Positions 36,795 through 45,684 of a DNA stretch of 47,400 nt are shown here, in pieces; within the stretch, counting starts at the first letter, position 1; every line of letters begins with the position of its first letter. The position numbers and the translations under genes are program-made. Source of the stretch: Rikenellaceae bacterium (lineage in GTDB: Bacteria > Bacteroidota > Bacteroidia > Bacteroidales > Rikenellaceae); NCBI GenBank assembly GCA_021201795.1, contig JAJQEF010000010.1:1-47400 (forward strand). The letters are read 5' to 3'. Below the pieces are notes generated by a model. It had not been told where the DNA came from and did no database searches. It was given only the letters and a program-made list of their open reading frames with translations.

Positions 36795-37592
36795 TTGGAA
36801 AATAAGGATATCAAAAAGGAAGAATTCAGACTTCCTTTCGAAAAGAAAAAACATGAAGACTGGCCGTCATGGATCTATGAACACCGCGCTGGAATACTTG
36901 TTACCCTGATCATATACCTTGTTTTCGGAATCTCGCTGGTAACAGCCAAGATAGTTATCGGAAATACCGAAACGGTTCAGGGAATAATGGTCGATATCTC
37001 GGTGATAGAGGATATGGAGTTGTCCCAAGTCGAAGATAACGAACTATCCGAGTTCGAACGAATGATGAACCGGGAGTATTTTCGCGATGTAAGAAATCTT
37101 GCGTCGAATGAAAATGCACAGCTCGACGCCGGCCTCAGGGATGCAAGAAATTCCCAGGCTTCACAGATATACGACGAAGCCAAAGCATTGGAAGATAAAC
37201 TCAACTCATCCCGCGAATCCTACGAGCAAGGCCTTCAGGAAGCGGACAATATACTTAACAGAAGCCAGGAAGCACCTTCGGGCAATACTGAAACAGTCGA
37301 AAGATCCCGTGTACAGGGAAGCGTTACCGTATCTTACGATCTCCCGGGAAGAAACGACACGTCACTCCCCGTGCCTGCTTATCAGTGTGAAGGCGGAGGA
37401 ATGGTAGTAATAAATATTACGGTTAACAGGAACGGTGTCGTTATAACATCGTCCACAGACCGTATCAGCAGTTCCGATCCCTGCCTGGTGGAAATGGCTT
37501 CAAAGGCAGCTGCAAGAACAAGGTTCAACGTAAGTTCGGATGCGCCTGAGAGGCAAAACGGAACCATAACCTACATATTCATACCCCAGTAA
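36795..37592 (+). CDS. TonB-like energy transducer family protein
   Basis: This 265-residue protein has a cytoplasmic charged N-terminus, one membrane helix (about 32-53) and a periplasmic part: a coiled acidic region (about 75-150) and a C-terminal domain beginning near 190 with MVVINITVNRNGVVITSS and ending NGTITYIFIPQ, resembling the TonB C-terminal fold. TonB proteins carry proton-motive energy to outer-membrane transporters. The classic Pro-rich linker is replaced by Q/E/S-rich sequence, so it may be a specialised paralogue. The start is TTG (no earlier ATG in frame) with AAGGA 8 bases upstream. The next gene starts 2 bases after its stop. Confidence 0.75.
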   Translation: MENKDIKKEEFRLPFEKKKHEDWPSWIYEHRAGILVTLIIYLVFGISLVTAKIVIGNTETVQGIMVDISVIEDMELSQVEDNELSEFERMMNREYFRDVRNLASNENAQLDAGLRDARNSQASQIYDEAKALEDKLNSSRESYEQGLQEADNILNRSQEAPSGNTETVERSRVQGSVTVSYDLPGRNDTSLPVPAYQCEGGGMVVINITVNRNGVVITSSTDRISSSDPCLVEMASKAAARTRFNVSSDAPERQNGTITYIFIPQ

Positions 37593-37594
37593 AA

Positions 37595-38683
37595 ATGGCA
37601 GGAAGAGACCCGGTTGGAAAAATAAAAACATCTAATGCCATTTATCCTATAATAATAGGGCTCGCTGTCGTGGGATACATGTTCTATAAAGATTTCAATC
37701 CGGAAGTCTTCAGTGTAATGGATTTCTCCATAAAAGTGATTTTATGGCTGATCGTTGCATTTTTATTTATGTTCTTCAGGGATTTCTGCTATATCATTCG
37801 ACTTAGAGTATTGAGTAACAACGAACTTAGCTGGATCAAGGCCTGCCATATAATAATGCTGTGGGAATTTACATCGGCAATCACGCCTTCCGCCGTGGGA
37901 GGAACCAGCGTGGCCATAGTATATGTCCATAAAGAAGGTATTAGCGTAGGAAGGAGTTCGGCGATAGTAATGCTTACATCGTTCTTCGACGAACTGTATT
38001 TTATCATTATGTTCCCACTGATCGTCCTCGTTGTGGGACAGTCGAACTTATTCGATCTCCACAACCTTACGGAACATAGCTTCGCCGTAGGTCTGATGAC
38101 AATCGCCCTTATAGGTTATTCATTGAAGCTCGTCTATACTATCATATTGAGTTACGGACTTTTTATAAATCCGCGCGGACTCAAATGGATGCTGTTGAGA
38201 ATATTCAAAATAAGGTTTCTCAGAAGGTGGTACCGTTCGGTTAACAATATAGGCACCGACATAATACTGAGCTCGAAAGAGATAAAAAAACGCGGATTCG
38301 GTTTCTGGGTGAAATCAGTCGCTGCAACATTCCTTTCATGGAGTTCGCGTTATCTGGTTGCCAACGCTATCATCTTTGCATTTTTCGGGTACGGCGACCA
38401 GCTTCTTTTATTCGCCCGGCAGCTGGTCATGTGGATAATGATGCTTATAATGCCGACCCCTGGAGGAAGCGGTTTTGCTGAATATATATTCACAGTATTT
38501 TGTGGGGATCTCATACCTGTTACTCCTGATCTACAAAACGCAGCAGCAACTTTAACTGCCGTAGTTTGGAGAATGGTAACATATTATCCGTATCTTGTAA
38601 TCGGGGCAATAATATTTCCGCGTTGGGTCAATACTCATTTTAGCAGAAGAGCGTTCCCTTCCAAAAAAAGAAAGAAAAAATGA
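37595..38683 (+). CDS. Flippase-like integral membrane protein (LPG synthase TM-domain/UPF0104 family)
   Basis: This 362-residue protein has about eight membrane helices and family phrases such as TPSAVGGTSVAIVYVHKEG and MPTPGGSGFAEY, the two conserved Gly-rich motifs of the lysylphosphatidylglycerol-synthetase N-terminal (flippase-like) family. It lacks the soluble aminoacyl-transferase domain of MprF, so it probably moves a lipid or lipid-linked compound across the membrane rather than aminoacylating it. The tail is very basic (KKRKKK). Its TGA overlaps the nth ATG by four bases. Confidence 0.85.
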   Translation: MAGRDPVGKIKTSNAIYPIIIGLAVVGYMFYKDFNPEVFSVMDFSIKVILWLIVAFLFMFFRDFCYIIRLRVLSNNELSWIKACHIIMLWEFTSAITPSAVGGTSVAIVYVHKEGISVGRSSAIVMLTSFFDELYFIIMFPLIVLVVGQSNLFDLHNLTEHSFAVGLMTIALIGYSLKLVYTIILSYGLFINPRGLKWMLLRIFKIRFLRRWYRSVNNIGTDIILSSKEIKKRGFGFWVKSVAATFLSWSSRYLVANAIIFAFFGYGDQLLLFARQLVMWIMMLIMPTPGGSGFAEYIFTVFCGDLIPVTPDLQNAAATLTAVVWRMVTYYPYLVIGAIIFPRWVNTHFSRRAFPSKKRKKK

Positions 38684-39348
38684 AAAAGTCTGAGAGATAC
38701 AAAGGAGTGATTGATTGGTTCTCGAAAAATATGCCTTCACCGGACACTGAACTCCATTACAACAATCCCTATCAGTTGCTCGTCGCCGTAATTCTATCGG
38801 CCCAGTGTACGGATAAAAGGGTAAACATGACTACTCCGGCTTTGCTCGACCGTTTCCCGACTCCGCAATCGATGGCGGAAGCAGAAGCGGAGGATATTTA
38901 TCCGTATATCAAAAGTATTTCCTATCCGAATAATAAAGCAAAGAATCTTGCCGCTATGGCAAAAAAACTCGTGGCGGATTTCAACGGCGAAGTTCCGGGA
39001 GATATCGATCTTCTGCAAACACTTCCTGGCGTCGGCAGGAAGACTGCAAACGTGGTAGGTGCCGTTATTTTCGGGAAGAATGTAATGGCTGTGGACACAC
39101 ATGTATTCCGGGTCTCCGCAAGGATAGGGCTAACGGTCAACGCAAAGAATCCCCTTCAAACAGAGAAACAGCTCAGCGAGAATATTCCTAAGGAACTTCT
39201 TTCCGTTGCTCACCACTGGCTTATTCTTCACGGACGATATGTATGTACTGCACGCAATCCTAAATGTAAAGAGTGTGGAATAAAAGAATGGTGCAAATAC
39301 TACGCAGCATTGGAGAAAGAATCCGCAAAAGAAAATAAAACAAAATAA
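38680..39348 (+). CDS. nth: Endonuclease III
   Basis: This 222-residue bifunctional DNA glycosylase/AP lyase removes oxidised pyrimidines. The helix-hairpin-helix is LPGVGRKTANVVG with the catalytic lysine, followed by VDTHVFRVSARIGL with the catalytic aspartate. The C-terminal [4Fe-4S] cluster motif C-x6-C-x2-C-x5-C is complete (CTARNPKCKECGIKEWC). Length is typical. Overlap with the flippase-like gene implies coupling. Confidence 0.97.
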   Translation: MKKSERYKGVIDWFSKNMPSPDTELHYNNPYQLLVAVILSAQCTDKRVNMTTPALLDRFPTPQSMAEAEAEDIYPYIKSISYPNNKAKNLAAMAKKLVADFNGEVPGDIDLLQTLPGVGRKTANVVGAVIFGKNVMAVDTHVFRVSARIGLTVNAKNPLQTEKQLSENIPKELLSVAHHWLILHGRYVCTARNPKCKECGIKEWCKYYAALEKESAKENKTK

Positions 39349-39376
39349 AAGGATCGGGTAAACGATCCTTTTATTT
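39347..39376. terminator. Bidirectional terminator between nth and the GH43 gene
   Basis: A 10-bp stem (AAAAGGATCG 39347-39356 with CGATCCTTTT 39363-39372) and 6-base loop lie between the two convergent genes, with A-rich and T-rich flanks. Confidence 0.85.
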
Positions 39377-39385
39377 GTTATTGAA

Positions 39386-40786
39386 TTATAAAGTGTATAT
39401 TCCCGTAACAGTTACGTTATAATCTTCACTACCGAACCGGTTTCCTTTTTTATCGAAGAATTCCCAGTTCTGCCCCCATACTTCAACTGAAATCTTATAA
39501 TTACCTTCTCTCAATACCGGACTCCTGAATTTTAAAGACTGTTCTTCATATTTACAGTAAAAATCGACAAAGGTAGACCCCACGACATTTCCCCTGGTGT
39601 CCGTAACCTCGATTCTCGCATAACCTCCGGTATTGTCGCCGATACCTTCCAGCGCAACCTGCTTACCTGTAAATTCATAACTAAGTACCGCACCGTTTTC
39701 ATTGGATCTGTATCGTCCTTTTTCTCTGTTCCATTCTCCCTCGAATTTTATTTTAGAATCAGGAACTTTGTCCATATTATTGTCTACAACATACCAGCTT
39801 CCGCTTTGAAAATCTATAGCCCACATACTATTGAATTCAGGAATGGATATTTGTCCGTTCTTAATGGTTATGGGCTGCCATACATAAGTAGCAGCAGAGT
39901 TTTGCCTCGGGAACGACCATCTGTCTCCCATGAACATATAGGTAGTATCCGTCTCTCCATATATAGGAAGAACGTAAGTACATTGGGAGTTCCATGTAAG
40001 GGTACCTTCGGGAGCAATTAATTTCTGGTCCGACCATGGTCCTGCAAGAGAATCCTCAGTTTGATAGAAGTTATCGTTCCTCTCCCAACTGGTAGTTTGT
40101 GAAGTGAGCCAGTAATATACGCTGTCATGCTTGAATATTGTCGGAGACTCGCCATTTTTGACCCCGGTAACCACATGTTCCACTACGGACCTGTAATCTT
40201 TCGATAGTTTAAAAATGTCCCCATGATGAATCAAAAGATATCCCGTTCCGTCGTCATCCTGGAAGGTTCCCATATCCCACTTTTTTATAGTATCTCCGTT
40301 GAAAAGAACCGGACCATGAAACTTATATTCACCGTCTATTTTTTTACTGGTCGCATATCCGATATGGGGATCCCTGTACTGCATATTATCGCAATGCATA
40401 AACATTACGAACTCTCCGGTAGACGGGCATTTCATTACTTTAACTCTCTCTCCCACGCGCTGAGGACCAAGCAGCCCGGTCCTTTGTACAGGCAAAACGA
40501 TCCGTTCGAAATTCCAGTTAACCAGATCGGTAGATGAATAACACGAAAAACCGTTAAATGCATTACTGGTATCCGAATGAAATTCCCCGAAAAGATAAAA
40601 TTTACTGCCTTCCTTTATAATACTTGCGCCGTGAGCGCTGACTTCGTTCCCGTCTTTATCGAACCACGCAACCCCGCTGACTATCGCATTTGTAATAGGT
40701 TCGTTTTTATCAGTTTTTTTATTATTTCCGGAACAGGCGCAGAAAAATAAAATCGTAATTAGTGTAAAGACTATCGGTTTTCTCAT
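39386..40786 (-). CDS. GH43-family lipoprotein, exo-beta-1,3-galactanase-like
   Basis: This 466-residue lipoprotein (signal ending FFCAC, probably C18) has a five-bladed beta-propeller resembling GH43 subfamily 24. It shares VSGVAWFD, AHGASII, SCYSSTDLVNW, GERVKVM, FQDDDGTGYL, ESPTIFKHD and TWNSQCTY in order with fungal and Bacteroides exo-beta-1,3-galactanases. E113, D177, E213 and Q268 correspond to their catalytic glutamates, aspartate and the glutamine that replaces the usual base. The C-terminal ~120 residues form a beta-sandwich, probably carbohydrate binding. The likely substrate is a beta-1,3-galactan backbone such as arabinogalactan or related host glycans. It stands alone: no SusC/SusD pair is nearby. 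Confidence 0.83.
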   Translation of the reverse strand: MRKPIVFTLITILFFCACSGNNKKTDKNEPITNAIVSGVAWFDKDGNEVSAHGASIIKEGSKFYLFGEFHSDTSNAFNGFSCYSSTDLVNWNFERIVLPVQRTGLLGPQRVGERVKVMKCPSTGEFVMFMHCDNMQYRDPHIGYATSKKIDGEYKFHGPVLFNGDTIKKWDMGTFQDDDGTGYLLIHHGDIFKLSKDYRSVVEHVVTGVKNGESPTIFKHDSVYYWLTSQTTSWERNDNFYQTEDSLAGPWSDQKLIAPEGTLTWNSQCTYVLPIYGETDTTYMFMGDRWSFPRQNSAATYVWQPITIKNGQISIPEFNSMWAIDFQSGSWYVVDNNMDKVPDSKIKFEGEWNREKGRYRSNENGAVLSYEFTGKQVALEGIGDNTGGYARIEVTDTRGNVVGSTFVDFYCKYEEQSLKFRSPVLREGNYKISVEVWGQNWEFFDKKGNRFGSEDYNVTVTGIYTL

Positions 40787-40815
40787 CGTTAAGTTTAATA
40801 GTTTTTGATTTAGAA

Positions 40816-40823
40816 CAAAACTA
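40816..40823 (-). promoter_or_regulatory. -7 box of the GH43 gene
   Basis: The minus strand reads TAGTTTTG, a perfect TAnnTTTG, 29 bases before the ATG. No TTTG is found at the -33 position. Confidence 0.45.
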
Positions 40824-40870
40824 TAAAAGATTTTAATTCCTGATTCGTTCCTAATTGAATATTAATAATT

Positions 40871-40902
40871 GACACCCTTGACCGTTGCCAGTCAAGGGTG
40901 TC
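40871..40902 (-). terminator. Hairpin after argB, probable terminator
   Basis: A perfect 12-bp stem (GACACCCTTGAC 40871-40882 with GTCAAGGGTGTC 40891-40902) and 8-base loop lie 17 bases past the argB stop. The following T-tract on the minus strand is weak (AATTATTAA). Confidence 0.7.
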
Positions 40903-40918
40903 ATTATATTTAGAATTA

Positions 40919-41695
40919 TTATTCTGTTATCACAGTACCTCCGTAACCTTCCCGTTTTATGCAGTCCGAACTACATATAACCACACTTTTAACCCCGCCT
41001 CTCACGGCTCTTATAGCATTCTCGATTTTGGGTAACATTCCATCCGCAACAACACTGTCCGTTTTAAGCTGTTCAAAGTATTCCGGAGTTATAGACTTTA
41101 TCACCGAAGAATCGTCGTCCACATCCATCAATACGCCGGGTTTCTCGAAGCAATAAATAAGTTCCGTATCGTATATTTTCGACATTCCAAGCGCAATGGT
41201 CTGTGCAACCGTATCCGCATTGGTATTCAGCAAATCTCCTTCTTCCGAGTAGGTAATAGGCGCTACTACGATATTAAAACCGTTATCGATAAGCCTCTGT
41301 GCCGTGTCCACACCGAATTTATCCACATCGGGATCGCCTACGAATCCGTAATCCACAGGCTCCGCAGAACGTTTTCTCGAAACGATAAATTTACCGTCAG
41401 CTCCGCACAATCCTATTGAGTTAGTTCCGAGCTTCTGAAGTTTACTGACAATTGTTTTATTGATAAGTCCCGCATAAACCATCGTCACGACCTTCAGCGT
41501 CTCGCCATCCGTCACGCGCCTACCATTAATCATGGTGGTCTCTATGCCCAGAGCTTTTGACACGGGGGTAGCGATCTTGCCCCCTCCGTGAACAAGAATC
41601 TTTTTTCCCTCGATTGTCGAGAAGTCTGTTAAAAACTTGTCGAGTTTTTCAGGGTTATCAACAACGTTTCCGCCTATTTTAAATATTTTCAACAT
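40919..41695 (-). CDS. argB: Acetylglutamate kinase (possibly N-succinylglutamate kinase)
   Basis: This 258-residue amino-acid kinase phosphorylates N-acylglutamate, step two of arginine synthesis. The Lys-Gly-Gly start is FKIGGNVVDN, HGGGK is the glycine-rich substrate loop, NTNADTVAQTIA lies in the acyl-glutamate site, and DGMLPKIENAIRAVRGG carries the conserved lysine. Some Bacteroidetes run this pathway on succinylated intermediates; which acyl group is used here cannot be told because the transcarbamylase gene is outside the window. It is the last gene of the operon, 63 bases after argD. Confidence 0.93.
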   Translation of the reverse strand: MLKIFKIGGNVVDNPEKLDKFLTDFSTIEGKKILVHGGGKIATPVSKALGIETTMINGRRVTDGETLKVVTMVYAGLINKTIVSKLQKLGTNSIGLCGADGKFIVSRKRSAEPVDYGFVGDPDVDKFGVDTAQRLIDNGFNIVVAPITYSEEGDLLNTNADTVAQTIALGMSKIYDTELIYCFEKPGVLMDVDDDSSVIKSITPEYFEQLKTDSVVADGMLPKIENAIRAVRGGVKSVVICSSDCIKREGYGGTVITE

Positions 41696-41758
41696 CGTTA
41701 CCGACAGTTTTCTATTGGTTTATGAACCGGTTATCTACAATCCTTACAATTATCGACA

Positions 41759-42889
41759 TTATTCTGTCAACAACTTACGGAAGGCGTTAAGGAATGTATC
41801 CGCATGTTCTTTAGTTATGTTCAGCGCGGGAAGAAGACGTATCACATTCTTGTTGCCAGCGGAACCTACAAATATTTTCTCCTCGAACAATAACTTCTTG
41901 CGTAAGGCAGCGGTATCGTAATCCATCTCTATTCCTATCATAAGACCTTTGCCTCTTACGTCCTTGATTCCAGGAATTTTTTTCAGTTCGGACATCAGGT
42001 AGTCGCCCATCTCTTCGGCATTCCGGATAAGATTCTTTTCGAGCATCTCGTCCGCTACGGCGATAGCTGCAACGCATGCGAGATGGTTTCCTCCAAACGT
42101 AGTTCCGAGCATACCGTATTTAGCTTCGAATTTAGGACTTATCGCTATAGCTCCGACAGGAAACCCGTTGCCTATACCTTTGGCCATAGTATATATATCC
42201 GCATCCACGCCTGCCCAGTCGTGAGAGAAGTATTTACCGCTCCGTCCGCATCCGCATTGGACGCTGTCCGCGATATATACTGCGTCGTATCTATCGCAGA
42301 GTTCACGTATCTTCACAAGGAAGTCGTCATCCGCGACCCGGATTCCTCCTACCCCTTGTATCCCTTCGGTAATCACCGCACATATTTCATTCTCCGCAAA
42401 TGCTTTTTCCAAAGCGTTTTTATCGTTCAGTGGCAGAAATATCACGTTGTCCGTCTTATTCACCGGCGCCACAATACCCGGATTGTCCGTAACGGCAACA
42501 GCGAGTGATGTACGTCCGTGAAACGCTTTGTCAAACGCTATTACCTTCTTTCTTCCGTTGTAGAACGAAGCAAGTTTAAGAGCGTTCTCATTAGCCTCCG
42601 CCCCTGAATTGCACAAGAACAGCTGGTATTTTTCCTTGCCGGACAGTCTCCCTAATTTTTCGGCCAGTTCTTTTTGTTGTGAAATGATGACTGAATTCGA
42701 ATAGAACCCTATATTTTTTATCTGGTCCGTCACCATCTCCACGTAATGCGGATTTGTATGGCCCACGGATATAACGGCATGACCGCCATACATATCGAGG
42801 TATTTGGTTCCGTTCGAATCCCATACATATGATCCTTCCGCTTTTACTATATCAATATCGTACAGCGGGTATACATCGAACATTTTCAT
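41759..42889 (-). CDS. argD: Acetylornithine aminotransferase
   Basis: This 376-residue PLP enzyme of aminotransferase class III converts N-acylglutamate semialdehyde to N-acylornithine. The glycine/alanine phosphate loop is NSGAEANENALKLA, AFHGRTSLAV follows, the PLP aspartate is in YIADSVQCGCGR, and the Schiff-base lysine is in TMAKGIGNGFPVGAI. Usual tryptic phrase DEVQ is DSVQ here, as in other Bacteroidota members. It begins 12 bases after the argC stop. Confidence 0.93.
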   Translation of the reverse strand: MKMFDVYPLYDIDIVKAEGSYVWDSNGTKYLDMYGGHAVISVGHTNPHYVEMVTDQIKNIGFYSNSVIISQQKELAEKLGRLSGKEKYQLFLCNSGAEANENALKLASFYNGRKKVIAFDKAFHGRTSLAVAVTDNPGIVAPVNKTDNVIFLPLNDKNALEKAFAENEICAVITEGIQGVGGIRVADDDFLVKIRELCDRYDAVYIADSVQCGCGRSGKYFSHDWAGVDADIYTMAKGIGNGFPVGAIAISPKFEAKYGMLGTTFGGNHLACVAAIAVADEMLEKNLIRNAEEMGDYLMSELKKIPGIKDVRGKGLMIGIEMDYDTAALRKKLLFEEKIFVGSAGNKNVIRLLPALNITKEHADTFLNAFRKLLTE

Positions 42890-42901
42890 AATCGTAACTT
42901 T

Positions 42902-43885
42902 TTAAAATGCCGCAGCTTTAAGTCTCAAACCTGCCTTCTCGTCGAGTCCGAACATCAGGTTCATGTTCTGCACTGCCTGTCCGCTCGCACCTTTAAGGAG
43001 GTTGTCGATAATGCTTATGATCATTACTTTATCTCCGTGTTTCTCGGTGTAAACCAGACATTTGTTGGTATTAACGACCTGTTTGAGGTTTGTATTCTTA
43101 CCGCTCACATGGGTGAACGCGGCATCTTTATAATAATTTTCGTAAATTTCTTTTATCTCTTCCGCACTCTTTTCGCAGTCGGTATAAATCGAAGCAATAA
43201 TGCCGCGTGTAAAGTCTCCGCGGTAAGGGATAAAATTAATATCGTTCAGGAAGTTATTCTGAAACGTTTTTATGGTCTCGCCTATCTCGTTAAGGTGCTG
43301 ATGCTCGAATGCCTTGTAGACCGACATATTGTTCGCCCTCCATGTAAAGTGAGTCGTTGCGGATAATGCCTGCCCTGCTCCGGTCGACCCGGTGGTCGCG
43401 GTAACATGAACGTCACCCTTAAGCAGTCCGTTCGCAGCAAGAGGAAGCATCCCTAATTGAAGGCATGTTGCAAAGCATCCCGGATTGGCAATGGAATCGG
43501 CCTTCTTGATAGCATCTCTATTAAATTCAGGGAGTCCGTATACGAACTTGCGTCCTTTAATTTCCGATTTGTCGTGAAGGCGGAAATCCTGACTGAGGTC
43601 CACGATCTTCATTCCGGCAGGGATATCGTTCTCTTCTATGAATTTACGCGCGGCATTATGTCCTGCACAAATGAAGATAACGTTAACATCGGGCGAGAAT
43701 TTATCCGTGAATTTCATATCCGTATCGCCCAACAGATCGGTATGTACCGACCAGAGCGGATTGCCTGCATTGCTCGTACTCTGAACGTAAGCGAGTTCCA
43801 CATCAGGATGATTGATAAGAATGCGGATAGCTTCTCCTCCGGTATAACCTGCCCCTCCGATTATTCCTGCTTTTATTTTAGCCAT
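42902..43885 (-). CDS. argC: N-acetyl-gamma-glutamyl-phosphate reductase
   Basis: This 327-residue NADPH-dependent reductase performs step three of arginine synthesis. The nucleotide-binding loop is GIIGGAGYTGGEAIRIL, and the catalytic cysteine is in ANPGCFATCLQLG. Length is typical of the type-1 ArgC family. It starts two bases after the argG stop. Confidence 0.95.
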   Translation of the reverse strand: MAKIKAGIIGGAGYTGGEAIRILINHPDVELAYVQSTSNAGNPLWSVHTDLLGDTDMKFTDKFSPDVNVIFICAGHNAARKFIEENDIPAGMKIVDLSQDFRLHDKSEIKGRKFVYGLPEFNRDAIKKADSIANPGCFATCLQLGMLPLAANGLLKGDVHVTATTGSTGAGQALSATTHFTWRANNMSVYKAFEHQHLNEIGETIKTFQNNFLNDINFIPYRGDFTRGIIASIYTDCEKSAEEIKEIYENYYKDAAFTHVSGKNTNLKQVVNTNKCLVYTEKHGDKVMIISIIDNLLKGASGQAVQNMNLMFGLDEKAGLRLKAAAF

Positions 43886-43887
43886 AA

Positions 43888-45081
43888 CTATTCGCCTCCG
43901 TTTATCTTCCTGTGCATTGCCACCTGGTTGCCGAATATCTTCGTGAATCCTTTGACGTCTTCTCCTGTCCAGTCCGCCATCATTTCGCCGTAAGAACCGA
44001 ATCTGCTCGACATAAGGTCGTGTTCGCTCTCTATGCCTACGACAACGAATCTATACGGAAGTAATTCCACTATAACATCTCCGGATACGTACTTCTGGCT
44101 GCTGTCGAGCATCGCCTCAATATCCCTCATAACCGGATCGTAGTACTGTCCCTCATGCAGATAGTTACCGTAGAACGCGGATATCTGATCCTTCCAGAAC
44201 AACTGCCATTTGGTAAGCGTGTGCTTCTCAAGCGTATGGTGCGATTTAATTATAATCATAGGCGCAGCGGCTTCGAATCCTACACGTCCTTTGATACCGA
44301 TTATAGTATCGCCCACATGCATATCGCGTCCTATTGCGTAAGGCGCGGCAATCTTCTGAAGCTCCTGTATTCCTTTGACGCGGTCGTCATAGCGAACTCC
44401 GTCTATAGCGACCATCTCGCCCTTCTCGAACGTGAGCTTCACGCGTTTAGGCGTAGTTTCTTTCAACTGCGACGGATATGCCTCTTCGGGAAGGGTTTCG
44501 GAAGAAGTAAGCGTCTCTTTGCCACCAACTGAAGTCCCCCAAATACCCTGATTGATAGAGTATTCTGCTTTTTTGAAGTCGAAGTCTACACCGTTCTTCC
44601 TCAGATATTCGATCTCCTCTTCGCGCGACAATCTCTTCTCACGGATAAGTGCTATAACTTCGATCTTCGGTGCGATGATCTCGAAGATCATATCAAACCT
44701 TACCTGATCGTTACCTGCTCCGGTCGAACCATGGCAGATATAATCCGCATCTAATTTCAAGGCGTATTCAGCTATCGCCGTAGCCTGCGAGATACGTTCC
44801 GAACTGACCGATATAGGGTACGTGCCGTTCTTCAAGACGTTGCCGAATATCATATATTTGATACTCTGCTCGTAATATTCCTGCGATACGTCGAGACAGA
44901 CATAGCTTTTAACTCCGAGCGCCCACGCACGTTGTTCTATTTTTTCGAGTTCTTCTTTAGAGAATCCACCAGTGTTCGCAAGCGCGGCATGCACCTCTAG
45001 TCCCATTTCCTTAGCGAGATAAACAGCGCAGTAAGATGTATCCAATCCTCCACTGAAAGCCAAAACTACTTTTTTACTCAT
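43888..45081 (-). CDS. argG: Argininosuccinate synthase
   Basis: This 397-residue enzyme joins citrulline and aspartate using ATP. The PP-loop is LAFSGGLDTSYC; GSTGAGNDQVRFD and SINQGIWGTSVGGKE form the substrate sites. It ends in TAG. It lies between the leading GNAT gene (15-base gap) and argC (2-base gap). Confidence 0.96.
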   Translation of the reverse strand: MSKKVVLAFSGGLDTSYCAVYLAKEMGLEVHAALANTGGFSKEELEKIEQRAWALGVKSYVCLDVSQEYYEQSIKYMIFGNVLKNGTYPISVSSERISQATAIAEYALKLDADYICHGSTGAGNDQVRFDMIFEIIAPKIEVIALIREKRLSREEEIEYLRKNGVDFDFKKAEYSINQGIWGTSVGGKETLTSSETLPEEAYPSQLKETTPKRVKLTFEKGEMVAIDGVRYDDRVKGIQELQKIAAPYAIGRDMHVGDTIIGIKGRVGFEAAAPMIIIKSHHTLEKHTLTKWQLFWKDQISAFYGNYLHEGQYYDPVMRDIEAMLDSSQKYVSGDVIVELLPYRFVVVGIESEHDLMSSRFGSYGEMMADWTGEDVKGFTKIFGNQVAMHRKINGGE

Positions 45082-45096
45082 ATCTTTATTTTTAGA

Positions 45097-45684
45097 TTAT
45101 TCACTGATCCTGACATCATCCGGCTCCGGTACCTTGGGAACATCCACTTCCGGATCGAAAAGCATCGCCGTACAAAGACAGTTTTTCCGATCCTTACTTT
45201 GGAGAATAGCGTAATTCACGCAACTTTCGCAGCCCTTCCAGAAGCTGTCGTCATCCGTAAGTTCAAGGTATACCACCGGTCTGTACCCTATCTCCGAATT
45301 TATCTTCATAACAGGCAGCCCCGTGGTCAAACCGAACAGCTTCGCATCCGGAAACTTCTGTCTCGACAGGAAGAACGTTTTTATCTTGATAGCTCTCGCA
45401 AGCCCCAGCTTCCTGAATTCGGGATTGATGATAAGCCCTGAGTTGGCAACGTATTTCCCGTGTCCCCAGCTCTCTATGTAACTGAACCCTGCCCAACGTC
45501 CGTCCTTATGGAATGCTATCACCGCTTTGCCTTCCCGCATTTTGCTGGCCACATAGTCCGGCGAACGTCGTGCGATACCGGTACCGCGCGCCTTTGCGGA
45601 ACTTGCCATTTCATCGGTTATCTCCTGGGCGAAACCGACGTGTTCCTCAGAAGCTACAATTACATCAAAATCGTTGATTGTCAT
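45097..45684 (-). CDS. GNAT-family acyltransferase heading the arginine operon
   Basis: This 195-residue protein has a GNAT fold with the acyl-CoA pyrophosphate loop in NPEFRKLGLARAIK (91-98 core). Its C-terminus carries four cysteines, C152-x2-C155 and C169-x-C171, a possible metal site not typical of GNAT enzymes. As first gene of the arg operon it is the best candidate for the glutamate N-acyltransferase (ArgA role) that starts the pathway, whether acetyl or succinyl. That role is inferred from position; the family is clear from sequence. Confidence 0.82.
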   Translation of the reverse strand: MTINDFDVIVASEEHVGFAQEITDEMASSAKARGTGIARRSPDYVASKMREGKAVIAFHKDGRWAGFSYIESWGHGKYVANSGLIINPEFRKLGLARAIKIKTFFLSRQKFPDAKLFGLTTGLPVMKINSEIGYRPVVYLELTDDDSFWKGCESCVNYAILQSKDRKNCLCTAMLFDPEVDVPKVPEPDDVRISE

